64,000 nt of DNA from Carnegiea gigantea (GCA_029747015.1 JAKOGI010000004.1:2158501-2222500), one strand, 5' to 3'; shown: positions 32,089-43,600, counted from the first letter of the stretch. A program made the numbers and translations. Notes: generated by a model from the letters alone, not told the origin.

Positions 32089-35000
32089 ATGTATAAAAAT
32101 CAATTACAAGAGTTAGCTCAGCGCAGTTGTTTCAATCTTCCATCATATGCCTGTATCCGTGAAGGACCAGATCATGCTCCACGATTTAAGGCTACTGTTA
32201 ACTTTAACGGTGAGATATTTGAAAGCCCCACATTCTTCTCAACGCTAAGGCAGGCTGAGCATGCCGCTGCAGAAGTTGCTCTTAGCACTCTTGCAAAAAG
32301 AGGTCCATCTAAAACACTTGCTGCTAAAGTTTTGGTGAGTATTGGGCTGTTTGCATATTTCCTCTTATTGACATCAAATCCCCCCCCCCCCCAGCCCTGG
32401 GGAACAGAACTAGATTGCACTGTTTTTCCAGCTTTTTTCTCACCCTTTCCTCTCTGCTTCCTACCCTGTCTCCCTCAGCATATGAATGTATAAGCATGCC
32501 TTGCGGATGTGTTTTTGGGGCTTCCTGTTTGTTCAGTGGATAAGTGCTCCTCCAAATGCAAAATAAGAATAATCTTGTCAGTTTGTTTTCCGTGCTTCAG
32601 CTGGATTATGCATTCCTAACTTGGTTGTTTCCTGTGAAGCAATTGATGCAAATTAGGTTAATGAAATTTGTCAGACTAGCACCCCTGTGGAGGTAGCTTA
32701 GTGATAGAATGTCCGGTTTTTAAAAGGAAGATTAGAGTTCGATTCTCCCTTAGCTGTGTGCATGCGTGAAAATTTACCCATCCCAAAAAAAGAAAAAAAA
32801 TTGTCAGACTAACAGGTGGAGAAGTTTTTTTTTTGGGGGGGGGGGTGTTTTCCCCTTTGATGATAGTCCGAATCTTGGGATAAATAAGGAAGAGATCTGG
32901 AATCTCTTATGGCTCTCAAATTCCAGCAAAGAAGTATGCATTTGGACTCTTATTTAACATGTACAAGTGATGGCAGTTTTGGGGTAGAATACCTAAGCAA
33001 ATGATTCTCCTACTTCTCTCACCAAGAAAAGTTCTTTGGAGTTCTGAAGTGGATTCATTTCAACTTGAAAATGTAGTTCAGTCATAGATTTATGTCATGT
33101 TTGCAACTTTTCAACTGCAAGTTCAAGGCATTTGTGGGTTTTGGGTTTTAGAGGACATTAATCGATGATACACTGGCAATTACGGTTGCAGAATTGTCAT
33201 TCTGATGAATTTTGGGTCCTTCATGTATCATCATTGTGCGTAACACTTGCTGGCTCCTTACGCATCCTCTGCTTTTCTTTTATAAACCAATACAGCATCT
33301 TTGATATGAGTGGATATTCATTGATACAGAGATGATGCTTGGCTTGAATATATAAGCTATCTTATCCTTTTGTTGGACTGGAATTATCACGTGTTCTCAT
33401 GCTTCTTCATGCATCTTCTTTTGATTTGTACCCAATGCACTGCTTACCTTCTCTGTGTTTGTGCAGGATGAAACAGGAGTTTATAAGAACTTACTTCAAG
33501 AGACAGCTCATAGAGCCGGACTTAACCTTCCAGTGTACGCCACTGTCCGCTCCGGCCCAGGACATGTTCCTGTTTTCTCATGCACAGTTGAACTTGCCGG
33601 AATGACATTCACAGGGGATCCGGCTAAAACTAAGAAACAAGCTCAGAAAAATGCAGCTATGGCTGCTTGGTCTTCCTTGAAACAGAGTGCGTATGATTTC
33701 CAGTGTCTTCCTAATCTTTCTACTGGTCACTCCCATGCTTTCATGCATGGAATCGTCTAATTTTTCTGAATAACAATGGTTGAAGGAAGTCACTTATTAG
33801 TTAAAAACCATAGAAAAACAAGAGAAAAAGTACCCTGCCCCTTACCTTTTTAATGGGCCTGCAATTTAGGGTAAGGTTGTGTATGTTGACCTCTCATACC
33901 CTCTGTAGACAGAACTGTAGGGTGTCGGCTTTACTCGGTTTGGCTCTTAGGGTAAATATATTAACAGGTCAAAAGGGATGAATTAGCAACTTGCAAGTAT
34001 CCCACGAAGAAACAACTTGCCATCCCAGAAAGTAATTGAGCATGAAATTTATAACCAAGGCGACCGCGGCCACCATCAAGACCTTCTATTCAGCTCTATC
34101 AGATTGTCCAAAAATGTGATGAAGAAGAATCTCAGCTAAGTCCTGTTTAACTTTATGGCAAAGAAGCCCTTCACATCCAATTGATGCCTTTTGATATTTA
34201 GCACCAACGTATGTAAAGGACAAGTAATTGAGCTTTAAACACCTTAAAGTGCTGGCAACCCCAGATGTCAGTGTCCCTTTAACCACGAAACATCTAGTCG
34301 CTAAGGTGGTGATATTTTCCCCCTTCTTTGTACAAATCATGACATGTCAGATAAAAGACATGTTCATGGGAGGCTTCCCAAATACAAAGGACATGATCAT
34401 TAGGGTAAAAACTTCCAACGAAGCTCTAAAAAGTACTTGAAATTTGAATTTGATGGAGTTGAAGGAGGAGAGGGAGCAGAAAAGCTCAAAAAGTAGGATG
34501 CAACTAGATTTCATAATATAATAAAACCTGTTGGGAGAAGAGCCCGTCTAAAAGAACTCATCCTTGCTGAAAACCCAACAAGACTATCATCATTCAAGGA
34601 GGGGTCACAGACAACTTCGGCCCTTAGTGTGACTTCTGAGTGTTGAAAGTATGGATTCAAAATGTGGCCGAACCGCGACGAAACAGCCGCGTTGGAAAAG
34701 TTTTGGAGTTGGGCGATCCGCGTTTTCATGCCGTGATAGCCGCGATATGGAACGCGATTGCTGTATTAGAGCGATTTTGCCGTACCGCAACCGAAACCGA
34801 AATCGCGACCGAAACCGCATTTTGAATCCTTGGTTGAAACGATTATTGGCCATGTAGATTCCAACACTTGGGACACGAGATAGAAAGAAATTATAGTTTT
34901 GGACTGCGGTGCTTTGCATGTGAGTCCAAAACCCCCCCCCCCAAAAAAAAAAAAAGAAAATGTGGTTCATATCTACGTTCAGAATTCCTTGTTGTCTGTT

Positions 35001-37626
35001 AGACATGACGATGACTTGAGTCATGGCAAGGAAGGGGCTTTAATGATTTCTGCATACACAAGCATCTTCAATTTATCATCTGGTTCTGTTTTATTTGGAA
35101 TTGAAGAGAATCAGATCTAGGATCCTGGAATTTTACAAAGATCCTTATACGACTGTCTAGCAATGTAAATCATGTTCCTTATTTTTCCAGGAGAGGAGAG
35201 ATGTGGACGATTATGGCAAGTAGGCTTATGTCAATAGGGGGGGCATTTACGATGTTCATCTGCTGTTACAATTCCATGGCGGAACTTGTCTTTGAACTTT
35301 ACATGATTCATGTTTCACTGCTTCAGCATCATAATTATAGGGTACAGTTATGAAAAGCAGAAGATAGGTCGGAGATGCTGCTCTTGCTCATTGGATGATC
35401 TAATTAAGCCTTGAGTCTCTGATTTGATACAGTTTGTACAGATAAATGCCTCTTCTTCGGCTTTTAGCTATTTAAGTAGAAAGGAGTAGAATCTATTAAA
35501 TGCATGTTAGAATAGTGCATGTCAAAGTTCTCAACCAATGCTTCTCTTTATCCCCCAAAATAGATCAGCAAGATGCCAAATTGTCTGTATGCAGAAAAAA
35601 ATAATTCACTAATACTTGCTCTCAGAGCCCTGTGTAGGCAAATGTATAGAACAGAAATAATTTCTTGTATAGCTTAAATTCATCGTTTTCCTTTGTAATC
35701 AAATAAATGCGCAGGAGGATATAGTCCACAAGGACTATTCCTACTGCTAGGAATTGAAGGTACTGAAACATCTCTTTTTGGTTTTGGTTAAAAATGCAAC
35801 CTGTAAAGTTGAATCAAGTCCTGGTTGAAGGTCAGGCATTCCAATCCCACTCCTTGTCCTGTTAGCAGTTGGAAGTTTCTGAAAGAATTTGGGCTTTACA
35901 GGTTTTATCTATAAATGTAACATGTAAGGGTTTTATCTATAAATGTAACATGTAAGGTTGCATCAAGACATGTTAAAAAGGTCAGGGTTTCAAAGCTCAC
36001 TATTTGCAGGGGTTCTCTCACCCCTCCCACCTACACCACCACCCCCCCCCCCCCAAAAAAAAAACCCCTCTCTGTGTCCCCCCCCCCCCCCCACCCCTTC
36101 TCCCTGGACAAGGAAGCCAAAGGAGACCTTTCCGAGAAGAGTCTGTGGGTTGCTACCCCAAACCCCCCCCCCCCCCCCCCCCAAAAAAAGAGACCAAAAA
36201 AAAAGAAAGAAAGACAGCCTGCAAAGAAGTACATAATATGAAATGTCGACCATAACCCGGGTGGGGGGGGGGGGGGGGGCCTAAATTTATTCAAGAAAAT
36301 TGTAATGTGCAAGTTATATTTGTGCACAATGTGATTTATGTGCCCGTATTCTTTAGGGTTGTTATCAATTGCTGTTATCCAGCAAATTTGTGTTGGAAAT
36401 CTTAGAATGTTGTGGTTTGGTTTTTGTCTACTACTATGGTGAAAAGCAATAGGCCATGGCCATAAGTTTCAGAATTCAAATACAACCTTCAAAATATCAG
36501 CACAACCCTGCCTTTTCTTCATGCTGAAGTTTTTTCTTGTTGTGCAGTGTCTCAACGTGGCTCTTCTTCTCCTGCTAACTCTAGCTCTGGCTCTCATGAA
36601 GAGCAGGACCAAGTAGTTGTTGCTCGTTTTCTTGCTAGCCTTAATCCAGCAGAATCAAGTAACTCGCCGCAAAGTAATCTGCATAAGGGACATCAAAGGA
36701 CATCTACAACCTTCAGAACTTCATCTTCATCGACTGCAAGTTCATTCAATCCACGTTACCCCAACTGGGCTTCCTCCAATCTCTCCCCTGAAATGGCAAT
36801 TTACCATATGTGGATGCAAGAGCAGGCAGCAGAGCAGCAGCGCCGATTAATGGCACTTCCACTTGGAATCCCACCAATTCATCCACCCAGTCATGTTTTT
36901 CCTTGGATGCACTCTATGTTGCAACCAAGTCATAATCCTTACTGCTTGACCGAGCAGCAACCCCACTCTGTCAGTCCCGGGGTTGCCATTAGTACAACTG
37001 CCAACTCATCCTTTCACTTCCCGAGCCGAACCATGGTTACTATTCAAGAAATACACGAGGAAAAGCCAGGAGATCCTTCTAGGCACTTCCCAGCAGAAGC
37101 CACAGCAGCTGCCGTTTTGGCAGATGAAAAGCACCAAAAGGAAGACAAACAGGACAGGTTCCCATCAACCGGAAACATTGCTTCTGCTCCCCCCGAACCC
37201 CGAGAAAACGGACCATTGGAATGGACCACTACCAAGAGCAGCTTGCAAAACCCACTCGGGCTTTTATCTTCACCGCCCAACATGGGACCAAACCATGCAC
37301 AAGTGGCATTTCCCTTGGCTCCACAGCCTGCTCATCCAAGATCAACCCAGAAGAGTTTTAGAATCCCGGTGAATGCTCCAAGAATGCAGAGTGGGGGGAC
37401 TTCATTTTCAGCAGGACCGAGGCCCGGAAGAACGCAAGTTGGAGGTTCACATTCACCTTTTATGGCACCAGCGGTGCAAATCAGATCGGTTGTCCCTGTG
37501 TGTTCTGCAGCTCCTCCTAGGAGAACGATGGGCTCCACTCAGGAGAGGCCTCCAAGCGATGGGAATGGAACCCCGGCTGACATTTCAATCATGAGTTCAA
37601 AGCTTGGAAATCTCCACATAAAATAA
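32089..37626 (+). CDS. DRB2-like: double-stranded RNA-binding protein, DRB2/3/5 clade
   Basis: Three coding exons: 32089-32334, 33467-33686 and 36548-37626, with GT-AG introns. The sum is 1545 bases, giving 514 residues. Residues 1-70 are dsRBD1 (MYKNQLQELAQRSCFNLPSY, typical of DRB2/3/5); residues 87-155 are dsRBD2 (VYKNLLQE..., KKQAQKNAAMAAWSSLK with the RNA-contacting Lys/Ala helix). The last exon encodes a long low-complexity tail with two blocks I recall from the clade: EEQDQVVVARFLASL (about 173-187) and VVPVCSAAPPRR near the C-terminus (about 470-481). The second junction completes the ATG codon of residue 156 (A plus TG). In Arabidopsis these proteins partner Dicer-like enzymes in non-canonical microRNA production and antiviral defence; the role here is by homology. 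Introns 2 and 3 carry transposon inserts that leave the splice sites intact. Confidence 0.93.
32668..32678. repeat. SINE target-site duplication, left copy
   Basis: TTGTCAGACTA, identical to 32801-32811. Confidence 0.85.
32679..32800 (+). mobile_element. tRNA-derived SINE in DRB intron 2
   Basis: 122 bp. The head has an A box TAGCTTAGTGATAGA (32694-32708) and a B box AGTTCGATTCT (32736-32746) at tRNA spacing. The tail is A-rich (AAAAAAAGAAAAAAAA, ending 32800). Perfect 11-bp duplications flank it. Same orientation as the host gene. It is short and has no LINE-like 3' domain that I can recognise. Confidence 0.88.
32801..32811. repeat. SINE target-site duplication, right copy
   Basis: Exact partner of 32668-32678. 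Confidence 0.85.
33850..33965 (+). mobile_element. possible SINE/LINE 3'-end remnant in DRB intron 3
   Basis: Contains GGGTAAGGTTGTGTATGTTGA, then CCCTCTGTAG and ACTCGGTTTGGCTCTTAGGG, similar in layout to the 3' end of Au-type SINEs and their LINE partners. No tail or duplication can be seen. Confidence 0.35.
34649..34832. mobile_element. CG-rich MITE-like insert in DRB intron 3
   Basis: 184 bp with inverted ends around GGATTCAAAATGYGG on the left and CCRCATTTTGAATCC on the right. GTTGAAA flanks both sides (34642-34648 and 34833-34839). The interior is unusually rich in CG (CCGAACCGCGACG, CCGAAACCGAAATCGCGACCG) compared with the AT-rich intron. A short hAT- or Mutator-like non-autonomous element is the likeliest reading. 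Confidence 0.5.
36036..36283. repeat. cluster of C/A and G homopolymer blocks in DRB intron 3
   Basis: Four long runs within 250 bases: C then A near 36040-36065, C near 36079-36095, C then A near 36165-36188, and G near 36262-36280. They sit about 270 bp upstream of the last exon. They give false proline- and glycine-rich ORFs on both strands. Confidence 0.85.
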
Positions 37627-37725
37627 AGAATATAGGAAATGTAGATGCATACCAGAATCATATTAATTTTTGGCAGTTTCAATTGTATTTACGATAGTGA
37701 TTATTGGTGAGGCTCCATAGCCTCA

Positions 37726-37731
37726 AATAAA
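37726..37731 (+). terminator. polyadenylation signal of the DRB gene
   Basis: AATAAA 100 bases after the stop codon, the usual near-upstream signal distance for a plant 3'UTR. Confidence 0.6.
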
Positions 37732-38363
37732 CATGATGAATACAACGTGTTCCAGGATTTTGTGTCTGAAGAACATCATCTCGACCTGATTGCCCGTTGC
37801 GAGGTTGTTATAACTTGTTTGGACTGTTTTGATACATTTCTCATATTTTCGCCTTACCAGAGGTGAGGGAAGCTTATGAGGCCGTAATGGTAGTCGGGGA
37901 AATATTCAGAAGTTTTGTACACTGGCAACACATGTTTAAGCTTTTTAGCATATGATTTTTTGGGGGGGGGGGGGGGGGGGTAAAAAAAATATAAGGCTTT
38001 TCATTACCACAGGGATTTTGGTTTATATGAGTGTTCGATTTGAAATTTCAAAGAACTTTATACAGAATTTTGCATGCTTTTCAAACTAACCGCATCGAAA
38101 GAAATTGCTCACATGCGTGTAACTATTCATTTGATATGCTTAATTAAAAAGAGAATGAACGGTTGTTTGATCTTGATCCTTGCAAAGCAAAAAGATAACT
38201 ACACTACCCCGATGGCGATGATGGTTATGAGTAAATCAAAGGTGGAGATGAACCATAGGTGGTAGTGAATGGTAGGACTAGTGGCAATGGCAACGCCACT
38301 CTTAGGTTTGGGGAGGTCTCAACTGTAAATCCACTGAAGTATTTGTTAAAACTAGTTATGCCT
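37732..38363. other. downstream flank of the DRB gene, no gene seen
   Basis: Contains a T-then-G block with a long G run near 37955-37980. Nothing recognisable otherwise. Confidence 0.5.
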
Positions 38364-38757
38364 CACTAATGGATTGACTTACACGTCCTCTTGACCGGCG
38401 GTCTGTCCCAGTATCTTTGCCCCGTTTGGTGACTGCCCAGGGTTCTCATGTCCACTAACGCAGCTCATGGTCGCGGATTGTAACACCACGAGTAGAGCTT
38501 AAAAGGATTTGAAGTGATTATTTATATCACCAAAGGTGCACTTTTGTTTTCGGGGAGCCACTAAGAAGAACTCCACAGTTAAGCGTGCTTGCTCTGGGAA
38601 AATCTTATGATGAGTGACCTCCTAGGAAGTTTCTCAGGTAGCGTGTGACTGAGGACGAAGCACACCAGAAGAACTTATGGTGAGTTGTGGGGTTAGTCGA
38701 CGATTCTTGAAGCCGTTATTGGTAAGTATCCTGACCCTGGAGAGGCCAGGGTGTTAC
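38364..38757. mobile_element. rearranged Cassandra TRIM fragment
   Basis: 38479-38757 is a plus-strand Cassandra LTR: TGTAACACC start, AGAGCTTAAAAGGA, then a 5S rRNA-like block, ending GGTGTTAC. The 115 bases to its left (38364-38478) are the internal region of the same family but inverted: their reverse complement aligns with 58966-59082 of the second Cassandra copy (GCAGTCACC, GGACGTGTAAGTC). The normal order is therefore broken. Cassandra is a non-coding terminal-repeat retrotransposon in miniature known from many plants. Confidence 0.75.
38564..38640 (+). ncRNA. 5S rRNA-like segment of the Cassandra LTR
   Basis: ACTCCACAGTTAAGCGTGCT (near 38570) and GAGTGACCTCCTAGGAAG match the A-box and C-box parts of plant 5S rRNA (AAGTTAAGCGTGC and GGGTGACCTCCTGGGAAG). 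The middle is diverged. In Cassandra this block can act as an internal RNA polymerase III promoter. It is not a genuine 5S gene. Confidence 0.75.
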
Positions 38758-39237
38758 CACAGCAGAATGGAATAGTAGAGAGAAAGCACAAACATCTCCT
38801 AGAGGTGTCTCGAGCTCTATTATTTTAATCCAATCTGCCTTTACAGTTCTTGGGGCATTGTGTCCTCATTGCCACATACCTAATCATTAAGATCCCTACT
38901 GCTGTATTACAGCACAAGTCACCCTTTGAGGTTCTCTATGGCAAAACACCAACTTATGAACACTTGAGAGTTTCTGGATGTTTGTATTTCATGTCTACAT
39001 ACAAACAAGGAAGAGATAAGTTTCAACCTAGGCCTTGCCATGTGTTTTTCTAGGGTACCCCTATAGAAAGAAGACCTATAAGGTCATGGATCTTGAGAAC
39101 CATGACGTCTACACATCCAGGCACTTGGTGCTTCACGAGGCTGTCTTCTGCTTTTCATCTTCAAAATTCACACATCCTAAACCTCTTTTTACACCAACAA
39201 CTTTAGACAAAGACTATGCAGAGACATCTCTGCCCTA
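38757..39237 (+). pseudogene. copia integrase, C-terminal half
   Basis: QQNGIVERKHKHLLEVSRAL, then LIATYLIIKIPTAVLQHKSP, FEVLYGKTPTYEHLRVSGCL and FLGYPYRKKTYKVMDL, the order usual after the catalytic core of copia integrase. Stops at about 38827 and 39052 and a frame change break it. Confidence 0.85.
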
Positions 39238-39541
39238 AGAACAGGCTACCCACACTGTTGATCACTTGTCCAATGAGACACTTGTTGAAAATAGTCCAAC
39301 TCATATACCACTTCAACAGCCACTAAGAAAATCATCCAGAACACACAAAATTCCTGGTTATTTGAATGATTATGTACACTCTTCTTATACAGAATCAGCT
39401 TGCTTTGCTATCCTCACTAACCTGTGCATAAAACCACCTGCTATGCCAGCTCAGTGTCTTGCTTTAGATAGTCAGTAGCTTTTGGAAAGACTCGATTTCA
39501 CTGAACCTTAGTGTTATGAGGAAGCAGTTACTCAACTTGGT

Positions 39542-40440
39542 TGGCAAGAGGCCATGTCAAAGGAGTTGCAAGCCCTACAAGATACCCAAACATGGGAAAT
39601 TGTCTCTCTACCCCAAGGTAAAAAGCCCATAGCATGCAGGTGGGTGTATAAAGTCAAGTGCAAGGCAGATGACAGCATAGAGAGGCTCAAGGCTCGACTT
39701 GTAATGAAAGGATTCACTCAGAAGGAGGGGATAAACTACACTGAAACTTTTTCACCAGTTGTCAGATTGACAACTATAAGAGTTTTAAGAAGGGGTTGGC
39801 ATTTACATCAATTTGATGTAAACAATGTCTTCCTTCATAGGGATTTACATGAAATATATAAGGTTATCCCCTGGTGTTCCATTAGACCCGCCAAACGCAA
39901 TTTGCATGCTCAGGAAGTCCCTCTATGGCTTGAAGTAAGCATCTAGATAATGGTATGCCCAGTTAAGCAAGGTATTGCTAAAAATGGGGTATACCCATTT
40001 TGAGCATGATTATTCTCTTTTCTATAGAAAGCACCATGATTCTGTGGTGTTCCTTGCAGTCTATGTGGATGATATATTGTTAACTGGCAATGATGAAGCT
40101 GAAATTGCTTCCTTCAAAGACTTTCTTGACACTACCTTTAAGATCAAGGATCTTGGCTATGCTCATTTCTTGCTTAGTCTAGAGATCTTACAAACTGGCC
40201 AAGGGTTATTACTCACCCAAAGAAAATACACCATGGATTTATTAAAGGAGTTTGGATGCTCTTAAGGCCATCCTAAGATTTGTTCCCTCAACTACAGTGT
40301 AAAGTTGAAACCAGATGAGGGTACATCTTTAGCAGATCCTACCATTTGTAGGAGACTTATTGGTAAACTCAATTTTTTGACAAACATAAGGCCTGATATA
40401 GCCTTTTCTGTCCAACATTTGAGTCAATTTATCTAAAATC
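39542..40440 (+). pseudogene. copia reverse transcriptase
   Basis: MSKELQALQDTQTWEIVSLP, then KPIACRWVYKVKCKADDSIE, RLKARLVMKGFTQKEGINY and ETFSPVVRLTTIRV, followed after frameshifts by FLAVYVDDILLTGND (catalytic YVDD at about 40062-40073) and LGYAHFLLSLEI. At least three frame changes. The catalytic motif is intact. Confidence 0.9.
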
Positions 40441-40502
40441 CCCAAGAACCTCACATAACTGCTGCTCTGCATGTCCTTCATTACCTGAGAGGAGAACCTG
40501 CC

Positions 40503-41010
40503 TTGGGAATCCTTGTCAACAACAACCCCACTTTTGACCTACTAGCATACTATGATGCATATTTGGCTTCTTGCCCACATAGCAGGAAATCAATGAATGG
40601 TTTCGTGGTTTTTCTTGGTAATACTCTGATATCTTGGAAATCCAAAAAACAGGTGACAGTCTCCTTGTCTTCAGCTGAGGGTGAATACAAAAGCCTTCGA
40701 AGACTGACTATAGAATTGCCTTGGCTCAGCAGACTTCTCCATGAAGTCACCATAACCTCAGTCACTCCAATTCTAGCTAAATGTAACAGCTTGGCAGCTA
40801 TTTATATTACCAGAAATCCTGTGTGTCATTAACAAAACACATCGAGATTGCTTGTCATTTCATGAATCAAAAACTCATACAAGGTCTCCTTAGCCTCAGC
40901 CATATATCAACTAAGGCCCAACTTGCTGATATTTGCACAAAGCCACTTCCTGGAACTACTCTTCACCTTATCATGACCAATTTGGGGGTTCAGTCACCCT
41001 CTAATTTGAG
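40503..41010 (+). pseudogene. copia RNase H and pol C-terminus
   Basis: LLAYYDAYLASCPHSRKSMNG and SWKSKKQVTVSLSSAEGEYK are the copia RNase H motifs. After a frameshift near 40820, TKHIEIACHF and AQLADICTKPLPG close the polyprotein. The family's DADWA is changed to YDAYLA, so a catalytic Asp may be lost. Confidence 0.85.
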
Positions 41011-41015
41011 GGGGG
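41008..41015 (+). promoter_or_regulatory. copia polypurine tract
   Basis: GAGGGGGG directly before the TGTTAAAATTCC start of the LTR. Confidence 0.65.
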
Positions 41016-41318
41016 TGTTAAAATTCCTTCTACTGTTACCAACACTTGCCACACCATTTCCTAGGCTGCCCCCTGTTGTCCAACAGAATTCTACAAGTTG
41101 CCAAGATTAGCTATAGGTTGTAACTAATCTCCTAATTCTTTGGGTTCTATTTGATGGAAAGGTTTTGGCGGAAAACTTATTTTTTTCATTTTTCTCCCTT
41201 ATGAAGCAGTAGTATATAACTCAGTGATATATTTCGTTTTCTATCAATAATGAAGAATATATTTCCTTTCTTCATTCTTGTTCTTCTAAAATGAAGAATG
41301 TTCATACATTCTATCAAA
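41016..41318 (+). repeat. copia 3' LTR
   Basis: Begins TGTTAAAATTCCTTC after the polypurine tract. The right end is taken as ATTCTATCA at about 41318, but no second LTR is in the window to prove it. It contains ATATAACTCAGTG and AATGAAGAATA repeats typical of a copia LTR 3' half. Confidence 0.65.
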
Positions 41319-42424
41319 GTTTTTAAAAAATAAATTCGGTCAACTCTTTAGGTAGGAGTTTAAACCAAATGAAAGGAAGAAAGTTCAACTCTCTAGGTAA
41401 GACTTTAAACCAAAATTTTTAAGCACTCATGAAACTTGGATGAAGGGCATGATGCCTTTGAAACTCTGGTTGCTTACTCAAGTAGAGATTACATTTCAGT
41501 AAGATGACCCAGCAGGAGACTTGGTTAAGGAGCATAACAAACTCAATCAATAGCTATGTCAACTCAACATAACCAAGGGTCAATATCCCCTATAAAAGGC
41601 AAGCTATGATCACAAATGTGGTAAGTTAAAAGCTAAATCCTCTCTCTACATTATTACCCACTAGCAAAAAATCGAGTTCGGATCAATTCGGTGGTACAAT
41701 TCAGACAATGAAAGTACGGGGAGTGCGAGAGGCTCACAGGGATTAGAGAGAGAGAGTCGAGCAGTAGACAACATCTACACATTTCAACGTTTCGGTGCCA
41801 TCTTCTATTTTTTTTTTCGCCTTTTGGGATATATGAAAAGAGCCCAAAAACTTACCCAGGTCTAAATTTTTTTTGGACAACCCGAATTTGATTTGGAATA
41901 CATGAATTCGGACAAGTTTGAATGTCAAAAATCTAATATTGGACACTGTAGCCTAACCCAATTCCTTTTAGGTCCAACAAATTTAGGTAACTAGGTTTAA
42001 CATATTTTTGCCACCAGGATATATTATGATTTTCAAGTATCATCATTTTCTTTCTCTAACTTGAGCATTAGAGGCTCTATATAGGGAAAAACATTTCGCT
42101 CTTGTAGAAATTCTTTGCACACTTGCTAATGGTGCTACTTCTCAAGGTGCTTTATCAAAGCCCAATTAGTAGCTTATATAAAACAAGTTTAATATAAAGA
42201 ATGTCTTAGTTTTGGTCTAAAAATCCAATAAAACATACTTACAGTTTATAAAACTACTTCAAGTAGGGACGGAAATATAACTCGAACCTGAGTTAACCAA
42301 TTAAAATTCACTGTGTTTAAAAACCCGAATGGTGCTCAAAATGAGTTTTGATTCGCTATGGATATGGCTAGTACTTTCAAAAAGGAGTATGTGTGCGGGT
42401 TTTTATTTTTAAACTCATATTGTA
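41319..42424. other. intergenic DNA, no gene seen
   Basis: AT-rich with a GAGAGA stretch near 41747. A possible decayed inverted-repeat element starts near 42264 (GTAGGGACGGAAATA) but I cannot find its partner end. Confidence 0.45.
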
Positions 42425-42432
42425 CCCGATTT

Positions 42433-43055
42433 TAGGGGTGTGCATTAGTCAATCGAAACCCAAGCTGAACAGAAGATTGGGTCAAACCAGACAAAAGACT
42501 GGTCCAAAAAATTCCCTTATTTGGTCCTCGGTTTGGTCCAGTCTACCGAGGACTGACGATTCTTTCAAAAAAAAAATAGTCCTTGATTTGCTTTTTTGGT
42601 TTCATCGCATGCTTAGTCGCATTGCTTTCCATCACTCCAAACTCAGAGCTCTATAAACCTTTCATATGCTTCAATATTTTATAATTTGCGATATGAGATT
42701 TTAGGTCTTCAATTTACAATTTCTTAAGAGATTGAGACTTTGTTTTTATTTTTTTGGTCAAAAACTGTTGTCAAGTGTCGACTCATGCTCTTTCAAGTTA
42801 GCAAACAAAACAAACAATAGCGTGATTTTGGCCAAAATTAATTGATTTAAATAAGTTTTGTTCCAACCGTACTTAAAAATCAATTCGGTCTACTTCAGTC
42901 GGTCCCAGTCCGGTCCAAATTTTTTCAGTCCGGTCCTAATTCGATTCGACTCTTATTTAGTCCATTTCTTGGTCCATTCTTTTTTCCTTAATCGGTCTTC
43001 GGTTCAATCCAATTCGGTCCGATCTAATCCGAGTTTGAACCGATGAACACTACAA
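42433..43055. mobile_element. hAT-like MITE, CGGTCC-rich
   Basis: Starts TAGGGGTGTGCATTAGTC and ends ...CGATGAACACTACAA. The ends pair as TAGGGGTGTGCAT against TTGTAGTGTTCAT (9 of 13). The flanks CCCGATTT (42425-42432) and CTCGATTT (43056-43063) differ at one of eight bases, as expected for an old hAT 8-bp duplication. The inner arms are made of GGTCC/CGGTC repeats that could fold together. Confidence 0.65.
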
Positions 43056-43304
43056 CTCGATTTACTAGGTAAGAGGCAAAATATGTCTTTGCTTGCTTAC
43101 ATTTTGCAAAGTCCATCTGAAAGCCCATTGCATGTAAAAAATAAGAAATTATAACAAACTTATTTATATTATCTTTCTTTTGCTAGCTAAATCGATTTTA
43201 TAGCCTTAATTTCAACTTTCTAGCTCGATTAGACATTTTCCTACCTTAATATCTCAAAATTGCTCATCAATCACTCAAGAAGGTCAATTCTTTTTGTTGG
43301 TATA

Positions 43305-43600
43305 TTGCAGGTGCGGAATGAAAAGAAATTAAATAGAATGAAAAAGAGTGGAATAGAGTGGGTAGAAATAATTTGTTGCATGCAGGAGTCGGAAGGAATG
43401 GAATGGAGTGGAAAGAAGTATAATAGAATAGAGTGGGAAAGAGTGGAATTAAATATGAAAAGTAGTGCGATGGAGTGGGAGGGAATGGAAAGAGTGGAAA
43501 GAAATAGAAGAGAGTGGAAAGGAATGAATAGTATTTATTTTAAGGAGTGGAAAATGAGTGAAATAGTGGGAAAAGGTGGAAAAGAATGAGACAAAGTGAA
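43305..43600 (+). repeat. purine-rich GGAATGGAGTGGAA-type repeat
   Basis: Nearly 300 bases that are almost all purine on the plus strand, built of imperfect GAATRGAGTGGRA units. It yields a false Glu/Arg/Trp-rich ORF. Confidence 0.8.

Larger units (their letters stand above)
38757..41318 (+). mobile_element. Ty1/copia retrotransposon, 5'-truncated
   Basis: From the end of the integrase core to the 3' LTR. Gag, protease, the integrase N-terminus and the 5' LTR are missing. The break is exactly at the end of the Cassandra LTR, just before QQNGIVERKHKHLLEVSR. Coding parts lie in several frames. Confidence 0.88.

Noticed and set aside
34605..35024. 139-codon minus-strand ORF in DRB intron 3
   Set aside because: It crosses a homopolymer block and the CG-rich insert and has no domain.
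35958..36327. Proline-rich and glycine-rich ORFs on both strands
   Set aside because: They come from the C, A and G homopolymer runs inside DRB intron 3.
38564..38640. A real 5S rRNA gene
   Set aside because: Only the promoter-like parts match 5S rRNA, and the block sits inside a Cassandra LTR with the family's flanking sequence.
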